The position numbers and the translations under genes are program-made. This document shows, piece by piece, positions 46,656 through 59,381 of a DNA stretch of 64,000 bases (positions are counted from its first letter, which is position 1; every line of letters starts with the position of its first letter). Origin of the DNA: Diphasiastrum complanatum (taxonomy: Eukaryota > Streptophyta > Lycopodiopsida > Lycopodiales > Lycopodiaceae); assembly GCA_029204225.1 (NCBI GenBank), contig CM055098.1, positions 50,343,134-50,407,133 on the forward strand, read 5' to 3'. Below the pieces are notes generated by a model that saw only the letters and a list, made by a program, of their open reading frames with translations, ran no database searches and was not told the origin of the DNA.

Positions 46656-47019
46656 TAAGGGGATAGAACACTAGCAAATAAGCTTTGAGACTATGTCAAG
46701 AACACAGCAATGTACAATCACATGTGATGGATTATGCAAGCCACAAATCTATTGAAATTTTTAGAAAAAAGTTTAGTGTGTGATGGATTGGGAGGGCTGC
46801 ACACCCAACCTTGTCTACAAGTTCATCAATCACATCAAGGTCGCTTTGCAATGGTGTCTTTTGGATGAAAAGATCAAAACATTTCATTTATTGAATGTTA
46901 TTGGATTGATACCAAACTCATGTTTGAGTGTACAGCATGGACCATATACAAGCTATGTGGCAGGTCTCCGGACTTTGACATAATAATCTCTAAGCAACCC
47001 ACATTGAATCAGAAGCCAA

Positions 47020-47330
47020 CACAAAGTCACGTCTCTAGACGCAAGTTGATAATTGTTGGTTTCTGGATTCTAGAGTTGCTCCCAATTATTGTGAGCATTT
47101 TCACTCCTATACACCTTATAGTACAAAAAAATTGGTTCATCTTGGCGACAATAGTACACATAATATCGAAGGTGAAGGCTCTATAAGATTGATGTTCCAG
47201 CATGATCAATTCAAGCTACTATTGAATGTTTTACATGTACCTAAACTCTCTACAAGTCTGTTGTCAATAAGTAGAATTACTGATTTAGGTCATAAGGTAG
47301 AGTTTGAGTCTGAATTGTTGATAGGACAAA
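47020..47330 (+). pseudogene. Copia protease remnant
   Basis: The + strand carries CWFLDS in one frame and then KKLVHLGDNSTHNIEGEGSI, RLMFQHDQFKLLLNVLHVPK and LSTSLLSISRITDLGHKVEF. It is the same family and same protein part as the - strand fragment at 1-360. The active-site triad is shifted out of frame and Gly lost (DSR). Sequence on both sides is not recognisable Copia. Confidence 0.8.
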
Positions 47331-47640
47331 TAAGATCCTTGCACTTGCACAGCTACATACCTTGGCACTTTGCCACGCACATAACACGGAGTCAATTTGA
47401 AGCTCGTCATGTTCGCGTGGCAATGCACGTATGTAACAAGAATTAATTTAGCCCAAAATCTTATTGCTATACAAACATGAATGTGATCATTTAAATAGCA
47501 AAAATGATTAGCAATAAAAAACATAACTATCCAACTATAATAAAATTAAACTAAAAAAACAAAACTTACAAATTGGGCTTGTAAATTGACTTTTCCACCG
47601 AGCCAAGGTGATATTGGCCCAAGAGATTACTTATTGATTT

Positions 47641-48227
47641 GGTCGATTCTCGTTATTGTTTGAAGCAATCGAGATTCGGATGCTTGGCCTCATGTACCAC
47701 CTTTTTCCAATCTTTCTTTGAAGCCCACCCCGGCCTTTTTTGGCCATTTTTCACATATTTTCGTAATGATTGGCGCTTATGACGAAAATGCGTACACATA
47801 CTCATCAATGTCCATATCGTATTGAATCTATTTGATTGAAGAAACTCATTATTCAAAATCTCTATTATCTTATTTTTGTTTCCTTGGTCCTATTTCTCCC
47901 AAGGAGTAGATAAGTTGTGGCCAAAATATTTGAGCGCAAGGTCATGCATCCTATCGATCACGACATTGCCCTTACTATCTTTGATGATGGAGCCATCATC
48001 TTCAAGATCATAAAACATACTGCACAATTCCTCGGATGGGATATCCATCGAAGAAATACTTCTATCATAATTGGGCTCTCCTTTGGAAAGACAAAGTTGT
48101 TTCATTATTTGTCTTTCTTCGGGAGATAGAGAACCATAAATGTCTACAACCGATCGGAACCAAATCCTCCTCTTTTACTAGAAGAGGATCTTGGTCTCCT
48201 CCTAAAACTACTACCACTAGAAGACAT
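47641..48227 (-). pseudogene. Unknown ORF, probably transposon-related, one frameshift and one stop
   Basis: From ATG at 48227 the - strand gives a Ser/Arg-rich start (MSSSSGSSFRRRPRSSSSKR), then after a one-base shift SLSPEERQIMKQLCLSKGEP, NYDRSISSMDIPSEELCSMF, FYDLEDDGSIIKDSKGNVVI and ALKYFGHNLSTPWEK, a stop, and in the same frame NNEFLQSNRFNTIWTLMSMC and KRPGWASKKDWKKVVHEAKH. The final W-KKDW--vv-EAKHP pattern recalls small ORFs of plant CACTA-type transposons, but I cannot confirm this. Otherwise unrecognised. Confidence 0.45.
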
Positions 48228-48240
48228 CGTTTTGAAAAAA

Positions 48241-48241
<1 letters not shown>

Positions 48242-48332
<91 letters not shown>
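48242..48332. repeat. (TG)n(AG)n compound microsatellite
   Basis: About 21 TG units followed by about 24 AG units, directly upstream of the ORF at 47641-48227. Confidence 0.95.
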
Positions 48333-48334
<2 letters not shown>

Positions 48335-50985
48335 ACTTAGTTCCTCTTGCTTCCAGAAAATTCTTAACTACCTTATCTGATATTCTAGAGATCCATTGAT
48401 CATGTAGTTGTCCTATAATCCATATAGGATATTATCTCTTGCTCCCAACACCGGACAATCCATTTATTTAGATGACTGGCATGCTATCAGATGGATACCA
48501 CAATCCACACCTGATCTTGTAATCTAAACAAAAGAATTAACATGGTTCAATATTACATTCTGATCCTTTCTTGTTAATGATAAGCTTCAAATCCCCCTGG
48601 ATCCAAGAGCATTAACTCTAGGGACAAGCTTCTATCAATTAACAGATCCAATGTAATACATATATCAGATCCTACTTCTAACATCACAATTGACATCCAA
48701 AACTGAAATAACTCAATGGTCACAAAGATATCAGTTTAATCCAGGAAATTAACATTCGGTATTAAGCAATTACTTACAGGGATTACCAAAATCTTAACTG
48801 CAAAATACATTTCCCGATTACACTTACTAACACTAATGTCCACTCTTCTTTCCTCAGAATTTTCAGTTCCTTGAAAATCTATTTGAGCTAAGGTACTAAG
48901 GTACTATAACGACATGAGTAAATGTTTAAAATTAATTGTTGTAGAAAAAAAGTCTGAAACAATTTCATTTCTATCCTATACATGGGCTGAATAACTGATA
49001 TACCAAAAATCATCTACTAGTATGGAAAACACTACTAGTCTGATCTTTTGCATATAATTCACCATAGGATTTAACTGGAAATGAAATTAGTTTTTTACTT
49101 TTGATCAGTTCCTATCAAATATCTTTCCAATAAAATTGGACTGTTTTTCTTTTTTATTGTCTGGTTTGGCATTCCTCCGTCAATATTAACCAAAACCTCA
49201 TAATATGAAGTTACATGAATGGAAATCCTACCCAATAGGATTTTGTTAACTCTTAAACTGTATCCAAACAAGATTTAACTGCTCGGATAAAGAGTATTGT
49301 CATCACTCATTTTATCTAGCCATTACATATTGTTTTAGAGTTTCCAATTCAATTTTGACGAGTATCTTGCACAGACGCTAACTTGACCCATTTCTAATGA
49401 TTAATATCAACTAGAAATGTACAAGATAAATAACCCATTCCAAATTTTAGCCAAACTTGAAATTCAATAAATAAAATAAAAATTAATTTTAACTTTTAGT
49501 CTGGGGAAAACACATGCATCCCAAGTTTAGTCACCATTAAGCACAGTACCAGAAAAATTAAATTTTCTTGAACCAGATACTGTCTTGGAAAAAATAACCC
49601 ATGAGGACTGAATAACTTGCCGCCATCCTAAATCTATGAACCAAATTCATAGACGAACTGTTAGGATAGCAAAAATTATATCGTCACGAATGGCTTGGAG
49701 AATCAATAATTATTCTCACACATTGATTCAGTCAGATTTTACAAAAATCTTCTTCCTAAATCAACAAAAAGGTTTTTCTTAAGGTTATCCCACTACAAGT
49801 CCTGATTATTTCACATGCAATTACTGGAAGAGTAGTCGATGATGTAATACCTATTACAAATCACAAGCTTTTTTTTGCATGCAAAACAATCCAAGGCTTA
49901 TTTAACCCCCAAAGGTTTACGTGTATAACACAAGAAAAAAAGCCATGCAAAGCCTCCAACTAAGCAAAAGCCATAATTATTTCCAAGAATGTTATTCCCG
50001 GAAATCCCATGCAAGGGCTACACAACCAAACATTTTTACAAGGGTTTATGTGTGAAGGTTTCTCACCCTAATCTTGGGCCGCCACAGCTTCATTTCATGA
50101 AGTGCCAGCCGCATCCACCATCGAGAAAGAAAGAGAGGATGAACAAACTAAGGCAAGGCTGGATCGCGCCTTCCTTTTGCTCATCTGCAGCCAGAACCCC
50201 ACCAGAATCCTCCCACGCTCCCTCGCTACACATTGTCTGGTAGAATCAAGCTGCAGCCATCGCTGACAGCTCCCATATTTCTGTTGTAGTGCACAATGGA
50301 TTCATCAAGTGGTCTCAGTTCAACCACCTTGGTTTCAAGGCCACAGATAGGGACAAATATCATAGAGATGATCTGTAGCGAGCAATAAGAAGTGCAAAAA
50401 ATCGGTACAGGGCAGCGGCACTCCTATTCCTTCAACTTCCAACAGTCGTCGTTCCATTCTCGGCCCAACTCAGCTTTAAACAGCTGATCTTCAACCGATC
50501 CCAAACAGCTCTTTCTCTTGATGAATCGTTTGCAGGACACGAACCAACAATCAGATCCCCTTAGCATCTATTATAAGGTTCTAACAGTCCCTAACTAACC
50601 TGCTTTTCACACTGTTAAACCTCTGTGATCAAAGAAATGAGTAAGAAAAGATTGCTCTATGTACTCTGAAAGAGGTTAACTTCCCTCAACAAAGGTTTCA
50701 ATCCGCTTAACACAAAGAAGGTTTCGGAAGGACATTCATGCTGCATGCATTAACTAAGCCAAAGAACTATGATCCCTCAAATGAAATCTTCCACAAGGCA
50801 CAAGAAGAAATTTTAAGAAGGAATTCATTACTAACTCATAGCATCTATATCAAAACAATTTCAAGTAAAAGAGCACTCTACCACCAGATTTGACAAGTAT
50901 GCTTTAAACCGGAATCAGTGAATCAACTCCAACTTCCCTTGTGAAATCAACACTCCAATCTCATCCAAGACCGCATCTTAGCCCC
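48333..50985. other. Non-coding interior next to the family-T LTR
   Basis: No domain-bearing frame in 2.6 kb. Because the primer-binding site at 50986-50997 points into this stretch, at least its right part should be the 5' interior of a family-T element, either non-coding or badly decayed. No second LTR was found on the left. Confidence 0.45.
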
Positions 50986-50997
50986 GCTTTGATACCA
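50986..50997 (-). other. Primer-binding site of the family-T element
   Basis: The - strand reads TGGTATCAAAGC one base from the LTR end GGTCTTTACA. It is a one-base variant of the tRNA-Met site and shows that the LTR at 50999 reads on the - strand. Confidence 0.75.
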
Positions 50998-50998
50998 A

Positions 50999-51362
50999 TG
51001 TAAAGACCTCAAGGGATAACCCCTAAGATGAGGATAGGAGAACACAATAGGAGAGACTATGGAGCCAAACCGCCCAACCAATCCTAGATCAAAACTGGAT
51101 CTAGCCCCCAAGCCATGCCATGTGAAAGCTAGAAGAGAAGAGAGAAACTGGTAACCTAAACCCAATATGTCGACGGGAGAGTCCCTACCTCATTATATAG
51201 AGAGTAGTAGTCCAACGAGGTTGGCTCAGTTGGTTAGCTTGACATCCAAAGTTTCTTTGGTCTCAGGTTCGAGCCTCCCCTTGGAAACCAAGAAGCATTA
51301 TATAGAGAGTAGAGTTATGTGCATGAACCCCCATGCAGGTCAACTATACATAGGTCTTATCA
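50999..51362 (-). mobile_element. LTR, family T, interrupted by a SINE
   Basis: On the + strand TGTAAAGACC...GGTCTTATCA, with imperfect inverted ends (8 of 10). It aligns with 3468-3740 and, more weakly, with 59095-59340. The TATA-like segment (CTATATAATG on the - strand) lies inside the 17-bp sequence that the SINE has duplicated. Without SINE and duplication the LTR is about 260 bp. Confidence 0.75.
51208..51295 (+). mobile_element. Short tRNA-derived SINE, copy 2
   Basis: 88 bp with A box TGGCTCAGTTGG and B box GGTTCGAGCC, ending ...CCTTGGAAACCAAGAAG. It is flanked by a perfect 17-bp duplication CATTATATAGAGAGTAG (51191-51207 and 51296-51312). The homologous LTR at 3468-3740 has that site once, uninterrupted, so both borders are fixed independently. 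There is no poly(A) or simple-repeat tail. Confidence 0.92.
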
Positions 51363-51614
51363 TTAATATATTTTTGTGCTTTTTTGACCTCAAATAACTC
51401 TCAATAGGTGGTCTAAATTTATTGGATATTTTTACAAGTTGAAAGATATGATGGATTGCCTCTGATTTGAGCCATCGTGCACCCAATTTCGAGCTGAGGG
51501 GCTTCGACACCAATATCTTGAAGTTTTGCTTCTTGAAAGACTCCACAAATGCAATTTTTGCATGATATGAGTTTATGATTGCTTGCTGGACCTGATGGAA
51601 GCCTCTATGCCTCT

Positions 51615-53145
51615 CTAATGAACCTTAGAAGAGTGATTGTAACCTTTGATTGGATGCATATTGAGTTGAGTAGGATTTTTGGCAATACCACCTGGAAAAA
51701 GTGCGCCATCCAAGCTGTTACATCTTGCACGTATGATATCTAGATGGAAGGGTGACATGGCAAGTGTCTTGCTAACCTCTTCACAGTCTTGTTCTTCATA
51801 TCCATCAAGCACCATGGCATCGAACTGCTTCAATGATTTAACCGCATGAACGATCCGGATGGTGTCTGGTGCCCGACCTGCTTGATCTTGTTGATCTGTT
51901 TGAAAAGATGAATAAAAAACAGTGTTATTATGGAGTTGTTCGAATCCTCTTCCAGGGGATTGGAGTTCAAAGGGCGTTGGGCTTTGAGGCATTACAAAAA
52001 GTTCATCTGTCCCCAAAGGATCGGAATCATCGAACATATCCATAAGGGTCTGCGTATTCGGTGAGATGGCTTGCGTATGTTGGGGTGAGGTGGCCTGGGC
52101 AGTTGTGATTAGAATGGTATCTCCAATGGTCATTGATTGTCCTTGTGAGGAAGCGGAGGCTAGGGCAGCATCAGTGGTAGGGGGAACGAGAAGTTATGTG
52201 CGAGTTGTAGCAGGGGGTTGAAGCACAGCTGATGTTGGTTGCCTAGTACAGTGACATGACGCGGAAGGCGAGTCAGGAATTACGACCTCGTTGCGTATTC
52301 GTCGATGACTAGATGCTTGTCATGAAGATTCAGCAGGTGCCACATCTTCGTAAATGGACAAGACTGACTCAGGAATAAAACCATGGATCTTATTAACTAG
52401 GTAGGAAGTGGAGATGATGGACAAAAGAGGGCCAACAGCAAATTGCTGCTTGGTGTTATCCATAATGGCTCTCTTGAGTTCACCAAAAACCGTTTTAAAC
52501 CAATTGTAAGGCTCCAATGGTTTCTTATCAAACTTGTAATTCGACTCGACTATGTGGTGCAAGATTTGCGATGAAATGCGCTCCTTCTTGAGGTTGCCAA
52601 CCATCAGAAAGTTGTTCAAAAGTTGAGCAGCCACATGGATAGTGGGATCTCGGATTGACTCTAATAGATAACCATCATTGGTCCAATAAAGCTCTATGGA
52701 CGTATCAATGAATGGTTTGATGATGGTCTTCACACGCTTGTGGTTTGGTGAGGACTGGGTACCTGAAGATATGCCTATGCCTTCAAGGGCGGCTTTAGTA
52801 ACGTGCACCTTGTGGGTAGACTTCTCCTCAATCTAGGTGCTAAAGCCGAAAGGTATAAATTGCATGTTAATTCTATTGGAAAAGGCACGCTCGTGGATTT
52901 CCCATTGCCGTGAGCAGAGGCTCAACAAGGTTCATTCATTGAGCCACCATGCTTGTACTAGGAAGTATCATGATGTTCGTTCGGGTTGGAACATCATGAT
53001 GAATGACATAACACGGAGATTGAGAAGTATCGACATTCTTTGCACTGGCCCATCTGGCTTGAATCATCAATCGATTACAGAGGATCCATTTGTCCGCAAT
53101 TACATTGAAGATAACTGTCAAGAGCTTAATAACTTGATCTTCCAC
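51615..53145 (-). pseudogene. Unknown decayed ORF of about 500 codons
   Basis: On the - strand one frame runs from about 52905 to 51615 with only three stops (near 52833, at 52320 and near 52193). It includes RQWEIHERAFSNRINMQFIP, THKVHVTKAALEGIGISSG, DTSIELYWTNDGYLLESIRD, NWFKTVFGELKRAIMDNTKQ and LDGALFPGGIAKNPTQLNMH. A frameshift near 52950 connects it to an upstream piece (RLMIQARWASAKNVD). The middle is Ser/Thr/Pro-rich. I do not recognise a domain. Its setting suggests a mobile-element protein, but a decayed host gene is possible. Confidence 0.45.
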
Positions 53146-54239
53146 CTCAGAAAGGTCAGTGCTGAGATCTGACTTTTACACGTAAGTACACAAGATTGGC
53201 AACGCATTCAATTGAACCACGACTACAGAGTAGATCGTGTTGCAGTAATGTCGTCATAAAATCTAAGATTTATAATACGTGCAAACTACGAAGTAAGGTT
53301 ATAAGGTTGTCTCTGAGAGAAATCCATCCCTTTAAGTGGCTGTCATTTGCTGTCGGTCAATTACAATAACAAGTGACTGTCCAAGCTAATTACTTCTCTG
53401 ATTTTTGATCATTGTGAACTCGCCTGTCACTCACGGCATCAAGCTACACACAAACGCATAGAAGGAAGTCGTATGAAGTCATATGTTCTGGGAGAATTCG
53501 TCATCGCCTTTTGCCTGAATTCGTGAAGAACTCGTGTGAAACCGCAGGGGTCAGGACTCGTGAAGAACTAGTGCTGGTCAGAAGTCGCAGGAAGTAATCG
53601 TAGGGAGTAATCGCAGAAACTCGTGAAAAGAAGAGGAGGGTCGAGGAGAGGGGAGAGAGGTTAGGTTTAGGTTTAGTTTAGTTTTTTACTAAAAAAGACT
53701 TAGGTTTATGTCAAGAAAATTTTGGCAGGTTTTTTCTCTGTTTTTTCTGCACTTCTCATTCCTAACTTAATTGGCGAAGGTAGGTTTAGGGCTGGGTGAA
53801 GGTAGGGTTAGGTCAATTTTTTTTTTAAAAAACTTGCAAAACTTCATAATGAAGAAACTGAGAATTTTTACAAAGAACCACAACTTAAAAAATGAAATGT
53901 TGAAGTGCTTCTCTCCCAAATTTCTTACCAAAGCTAGGATTTGACCTCTTTCTCAAGAATTGTCATAACTTTTGGCTGGAAATTGGCTCAGATGCAAACT
54001 AAGACTTAGATCTACAATCTTATAAAGTTACAGTCACAAAATTCGGCCAAAAGTATAGCAAAAAATGGATAAAAACAAATTGCAAAAACTTAACTAGCTA
54101 AAATTGAAATGAAAACACTAAAATGGTCATAACTTGGTCATCATAGCTCCAAATCAAAAAATCTCAGTACTTCCAAGAAGCTAAACAAAAGAGTGAAGTC
54201 GGGTTGTGTGGAGGTCATCACTGCAAGTGTTCATACGAC
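53146..54239. other. Non-coding region
   Basis: No coding feature. It holds a stretch rich in the words AGTCG, TCGTG and GAAGT (53460-53640) and a few TTAGG/TTTAGG words at 53655-53700 that are too irregular to be a telomeric array. Confidence 0.4.
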
Positions 54240-54372
54240 TTTGAAAGAGAAATAAGCAAGGTCATAACGGCATCATCATCTTGAATAGCACATCCTATAG
54301 CTGATAACTGATCCACTTAAGATTTAAAGCTGTTGATTTGAGAAGTGATGGTAGTAGAATCAGACATGCTAA
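54240..54372 (-). pseudogene. Copia gag N-terminal remnant
   Basis: The - strand starts MSDSTTITSQINSF, stops, then continues SAIGCAIQDDDAVMTLLISL with SKSYEHL. The DAVMTLL-SLP-SYEHL block is a hallmark of Copia gag. An internal deletion has removed the sequence between the start and this block. Upstream (54530-54541) GCTCTGATCAGA looks like a decayed primer-binding site. Confidence 0.7.
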
Positions 54373-54541
54373 TTTTGAAGAACTTCCTTCTAAGGTGTAA
54401 TCGTGTGGTTACATCTTGAGTCTAATAGAAATTTGATAACAAATCTAATTGTGTAATGAAAAATCGCAAGTTTCTCATGTGTCAAAGACAGTCATCGTCT
54501 GATCAAAAACTGAGGAGTCGTAGACGTCCGTGCTCTGATCA

Positions 54542-55060
54542 GAGTGAGTAAATGAGCGTGATCAAACAGAAGCGAAGTGTATTCAAATCACAATAAGCAT
54601 TCATCTATGTTATACACAGATAGAAAAGCATATTGCTGCTATATAACACAGAAGCATAGCAATGAGTTACAACCAGAACCAAAATGGCGACATAACTTGG
54701 AGGCACAAATTCATTCGTCTCATGGATGGAGCATCACGTAGAGTGTGCTATGAGGGTGTATTTATACACTGGGTCTATATATCTAATTACAATAAATGTT
54801 TGTCATCTAACTAAGTAGTTTGTTGTACTCAAGAAGTAGTTTAACTACAATGACAAAATGACAGTACATTAAATACATGGTCAGGCGACTCGAGATCGCT
54901 GACGTGCACTAAAGTGTCACATTTTCTCTCACTTCGCATTTTTTGGGAAGTGGCTAGAGACGTTTCTCGTTGAAAATAGATGACCTTCATCCTTTTTCTC
55001 TCTTTTTGTATTTTTCGCGAAAAAGCTGAAGGTGTTAACAAACAGTTTATTTGTTGAAGT
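54542..55060 (-). mobile_element. Probable LTR of the Copia gag remnant
   Basis: Lies just upstream of the decayed primer-binding site and contains a TATA box (TGTATAAATAC) on the - strand near 54757-54767. The outer border is uncertain and no matching copy was found in the window, so this is a placement by context. Confidence 0.4.
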
Positions 55061-55061
55061 C

Positions 55062-55312
55062 ATTGACATTTCAGTTGATGAACGAAGTTGAAGAAGTCAG
55101 AGACTTCAGAGTCTTCGGTTGTGGAAGAAGTCGGACACTTCGGTTGATGGCTGAAGTTGTCAAAGAAGTTGGATACTTCAATGTCGAGTGACTTGATTGT
55201 TGAGAAAGTTGAGGAAGTCCAAGAAGTTGGAGACTTGATTGAAGAAGTCGAGGACTTTGAAGACTTTAATGCCGAGTGACTTGTTTGTCAAAGAAGTCGA
55301 GCATGATCAGGA
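55062..55312. repeat. Degenerate GAAGTC/GACTTC repeat block
   Basis: The words GAAGTTG, GAAGTC and GAGACTT recur about 20 times in 250 bp. The segment AATGTCGAGTGACTTGATTG near 55180 returns as AATGCCGAGTGACTTGTTTG about 100 bp later, so part of the block is a tandem duplication. A short stretch with the same words stands at 60620-60660. Confidence 0.6.
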
Positions 55313-55339
55313 ATTCGATGTTCTTCATGATGCTTTGTC

Positions 55340-57016
55340 ATTCGAATGTAGAATTAGATGGGAATGGATACCCTTTGATGTAGATTAGCCGGAAAGTCGA
55401 TGAAGATGACTTTCAAATAGTTTGGCTGATTGAATTCAATTTTGTGTAAAAATTGCAGGTTGTCGAGTGCTTGCAGAAACCAGTGTATTTTCCCAGACAT
55501 TAATATTCTGCACACAGAATGAGAGTAATTTTGCCAAAATAGCAAAATAGGAAACTTTGTGATTCCTATAGGAAGAATCTGAAAAATAGAAATTGTGTTT
55601 ACCAAAGAGACAACTATGGACTTAATTTCCAAAAAGGATGGTGTCAAGAATTCAATCGGCATAATTGCATCTTGACCATAGACAAGCTGGAATGGTGTTT
55701 GATTTGTACTACCTTTGTAAGTTGTTCAGAATGCCCATAATGTTGCATGTAGTTTTTGTTTTCAATCAAATCGACTTGCATCCACCGTTTTTGTCATAAT
55801 GTTGCAGAAAATCTTATTGGAAGATTCAGCTTGGCCATTACCCCCCGAATAATACGGAGTACTAAACCAATGAATAACGAAAAAATTTTCCAACAAAATT
55901 GTATCGTTTCATTCACAAAAGTGGGTTCCACCATCACTTACGATCTCGATAGGACATCCAAACCTAACAATAATGTGTTCATACAAGAACTTAGCTGTGG
56001 ATTTCGCATCTGCAACTCGAACTACTTTCGCTTCAAACCACTTGGTCATGTAATATGTTGCTATGATGATGTATCTGGCTTGAGATCCTCTTGCCGCACC
56101 CATTTCTCGAACGGTGCTTGCGATAAGACCATATTCAAAGGTTCATAGTTTTGCTTTGTAGGACGACGTGCTCGTTGACAAACATCACGACTTAATATAA
56201 AGAACACGATTAGTTCAGGTACTTCATGTGGCAAAATGCATCTTCTCAAAATATCATCCATTCCTCGGCGATATAATTGACCTGCAATCAATTGATAAGG
56301 TTGTGCCTTAAGAATCAATTGTCTCTTTTGTAGTTTTGTCAAGGAATCATTGGATTGGCCTAGCATCAGATATTCAAGAATATCGGCTGCCCACTTAGGT
56401 ACTACTTCAACATAGAACAACGCAGCATCTGGTAGTTCATCATCCACTTTAGTATTAACTGGTGTTGATTCGATTCTGGATACATGGTCGGCCAAATAAT
56501 GTTGTTTACCTTTTCGAACCACAACTCGAAAATCAAAACTTGTCAATAAAAGAAGTCATCTTGCAATGCGTCCTGTATTACACGTCTTGTTTACTAAATA
56601 AAGTAACGGTTGATGATCAATATAAAATGCAAAATGCGTTGCCATTAGATAATGTCGCGAAAGTCTCTTCGTAGTCAACGCCCTTACTTTGCGCATAGCC
56701 CTTCACTACAAGCCTTGCCTTATGTTTTGAAATGGTTCCATTGGCATTGTACTTTGTCCAATATACCCATTTGTCGCCAATGGGTCTTTTGCCTTTTGGA
56801 AGATTTCTTAATAGAAAAAACCATGGCCAACGCTTCTCGTTCGGTTGTCGAATAATTCTTCTCATGATCTGTAAGTTGTCGACTTGCAAATCTGATGGGA
56901 TAATCTTTCTTGTATTCACCTGGCTGCGTCAAAAACAGACCCAATTGCATATTTTGATGCATCAGTATGAACATGAAACTCAATTGTCCAAATTGGAGCT
57001 TATAATATTGGCACAT
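55340..57016 (-). pseudogene. Gypsy pol remnant (RNase H to integrase)
   Basis: On the - strand from high to low coordinates: FHVHTDASKYAIGSV, a frameshift, LTQPGEYKKDYPIRFASRQL, NYSTTEREALAMVFSIKK, a foreign Copia segment (56803-56658), RHYLMATHFAFYIDHQPLLY, VVVRKGKQHYLADHVSRIES and AGQLYRRGMDDILRRCILPH. A deletion follows, then IIIATYYMTKWFEAKVVRVA with FGCPIEIVSDGGTHFCE (integrase core) and DAIMPIEFLTPSF near 55630. It belongs to a lineage different from the polyprotein at 11449 (ADHVSRIES, TKW-EA-vv). Many lesions. Confidence 0.85.
56658..56803 (-). mobile_element. Copia reverse-transcriptase fragment inside Gypsy RNase H
   Basis: About 146 bp reading LPKGKRPIGDKWVYWTKYNA then SKHKARLVVKGYAQSKGVDY and EETF on the - strand, the first block of a Copia reverse transcriptase. 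It sits between the Gypsy codons for SIKK and RHYLMATHF, which should be adjacent apart from one Phe. The borders show only a few bases of overlap (TTTCG), with no target duplication. Confidence 0.85.
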
Positions 57017-57663
57017 AAGCTAAAGCTTTCTTCATTTTTTCAAATGCTTCCAACACCTCAACTGTGCAGGCAAAAAATCCACACCCTCCAAAGATATATA
57101 AACATTTTTTGTGGGTAAGGCCCATTGCCCCCCGTCATCGACGGGCACAAGCAACTAGTATATATATATACGCACGCACGCATGCACTCACAAATCCACA
57201 CACAATATGCACACATATAGTACATTCATACATACATACCATTCAACAAATATAGAAAAAAAATGGGTATAATAGCCCAACCAAGTTGACTATGTACAAA
57301 TATGAGATGCATTAACGATTCACAAATCATGAATCTATTTGCAAACCAAATCGCAATTTGCGAATTGTTAGTCACTTGTTTATACAAATCATCTTTTATA
57401 ATAAATACATGCAATATGGCTATTTGTAGAAAGAGAAAGATATAGAGGACTAAAAATTATATGGGTTTTTAGTAGATTCAAGTCCAAGCTAGGCAATCAG
57501 TGAAATCTTGTCTACATAAAATGAATTGCATAAATTTGAGTGCAAAAATTATGACCCAACTAGCATCAGCTTGTGTAAATCTAAATGCAATAATCATGAT
57601 TCAACTGATTCAAGATTCATGCCGAATCTCATACACAAATATCTGACTTCATTTGCCCACAAT

Positions 57664-59094
<1,431 letters not shown>

Positions 59095-59340
59095 TCCTGC
59101 TTACAAAGCACCAAGAGGGACACCAGTGAAACCACCCAACCAAGTAGAAGCTAGAGATCAATGCACAATAGCTTCACCCCTCGAGCCACGATGTGTGAAT
59201 GCTAATGTGGAGAGATGACATGCAACTAGAGAATAAAGGCCATTAATGGAAGAGACTAAGTTTCCACAAGGATATGTTAGATCCTAGTGGCACTTGTGCA
59301 TGTGCCCATGCAACCCTATTGCATATCAACATAACCTCAA
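59095..59340 (-). mobile_element. Diverged LTR fragment, family T
   Basis: Shares ordered blocks with 50999-51362 and 3468-3740: AAACCACCCAACCAA, AAGCTAGAGATC, GAGCCACGATGTGTGAATGCTA and CCCATGCA. It is too diverged to set borders. The strand is given by comparison with the copy that has a primer-binding site. Confidence 0.45.
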
Positions 59341-59381
59341 TTACTATTAATGGTCTTCAACATTCATATAGCCACACACCA

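Noticed and set aside
53655-53700. TTTAGG-like words suggesting telomeric DNA
   Set aside because: Only a few irregular units, lacking the plant TTTAGGG period; no array.
56617-56919. Minus-strand frame as a continuous Copia gene
   Set aside because: Only the central 146 bp are Copia; the rest is out-of-frame Gypsy RNase H.
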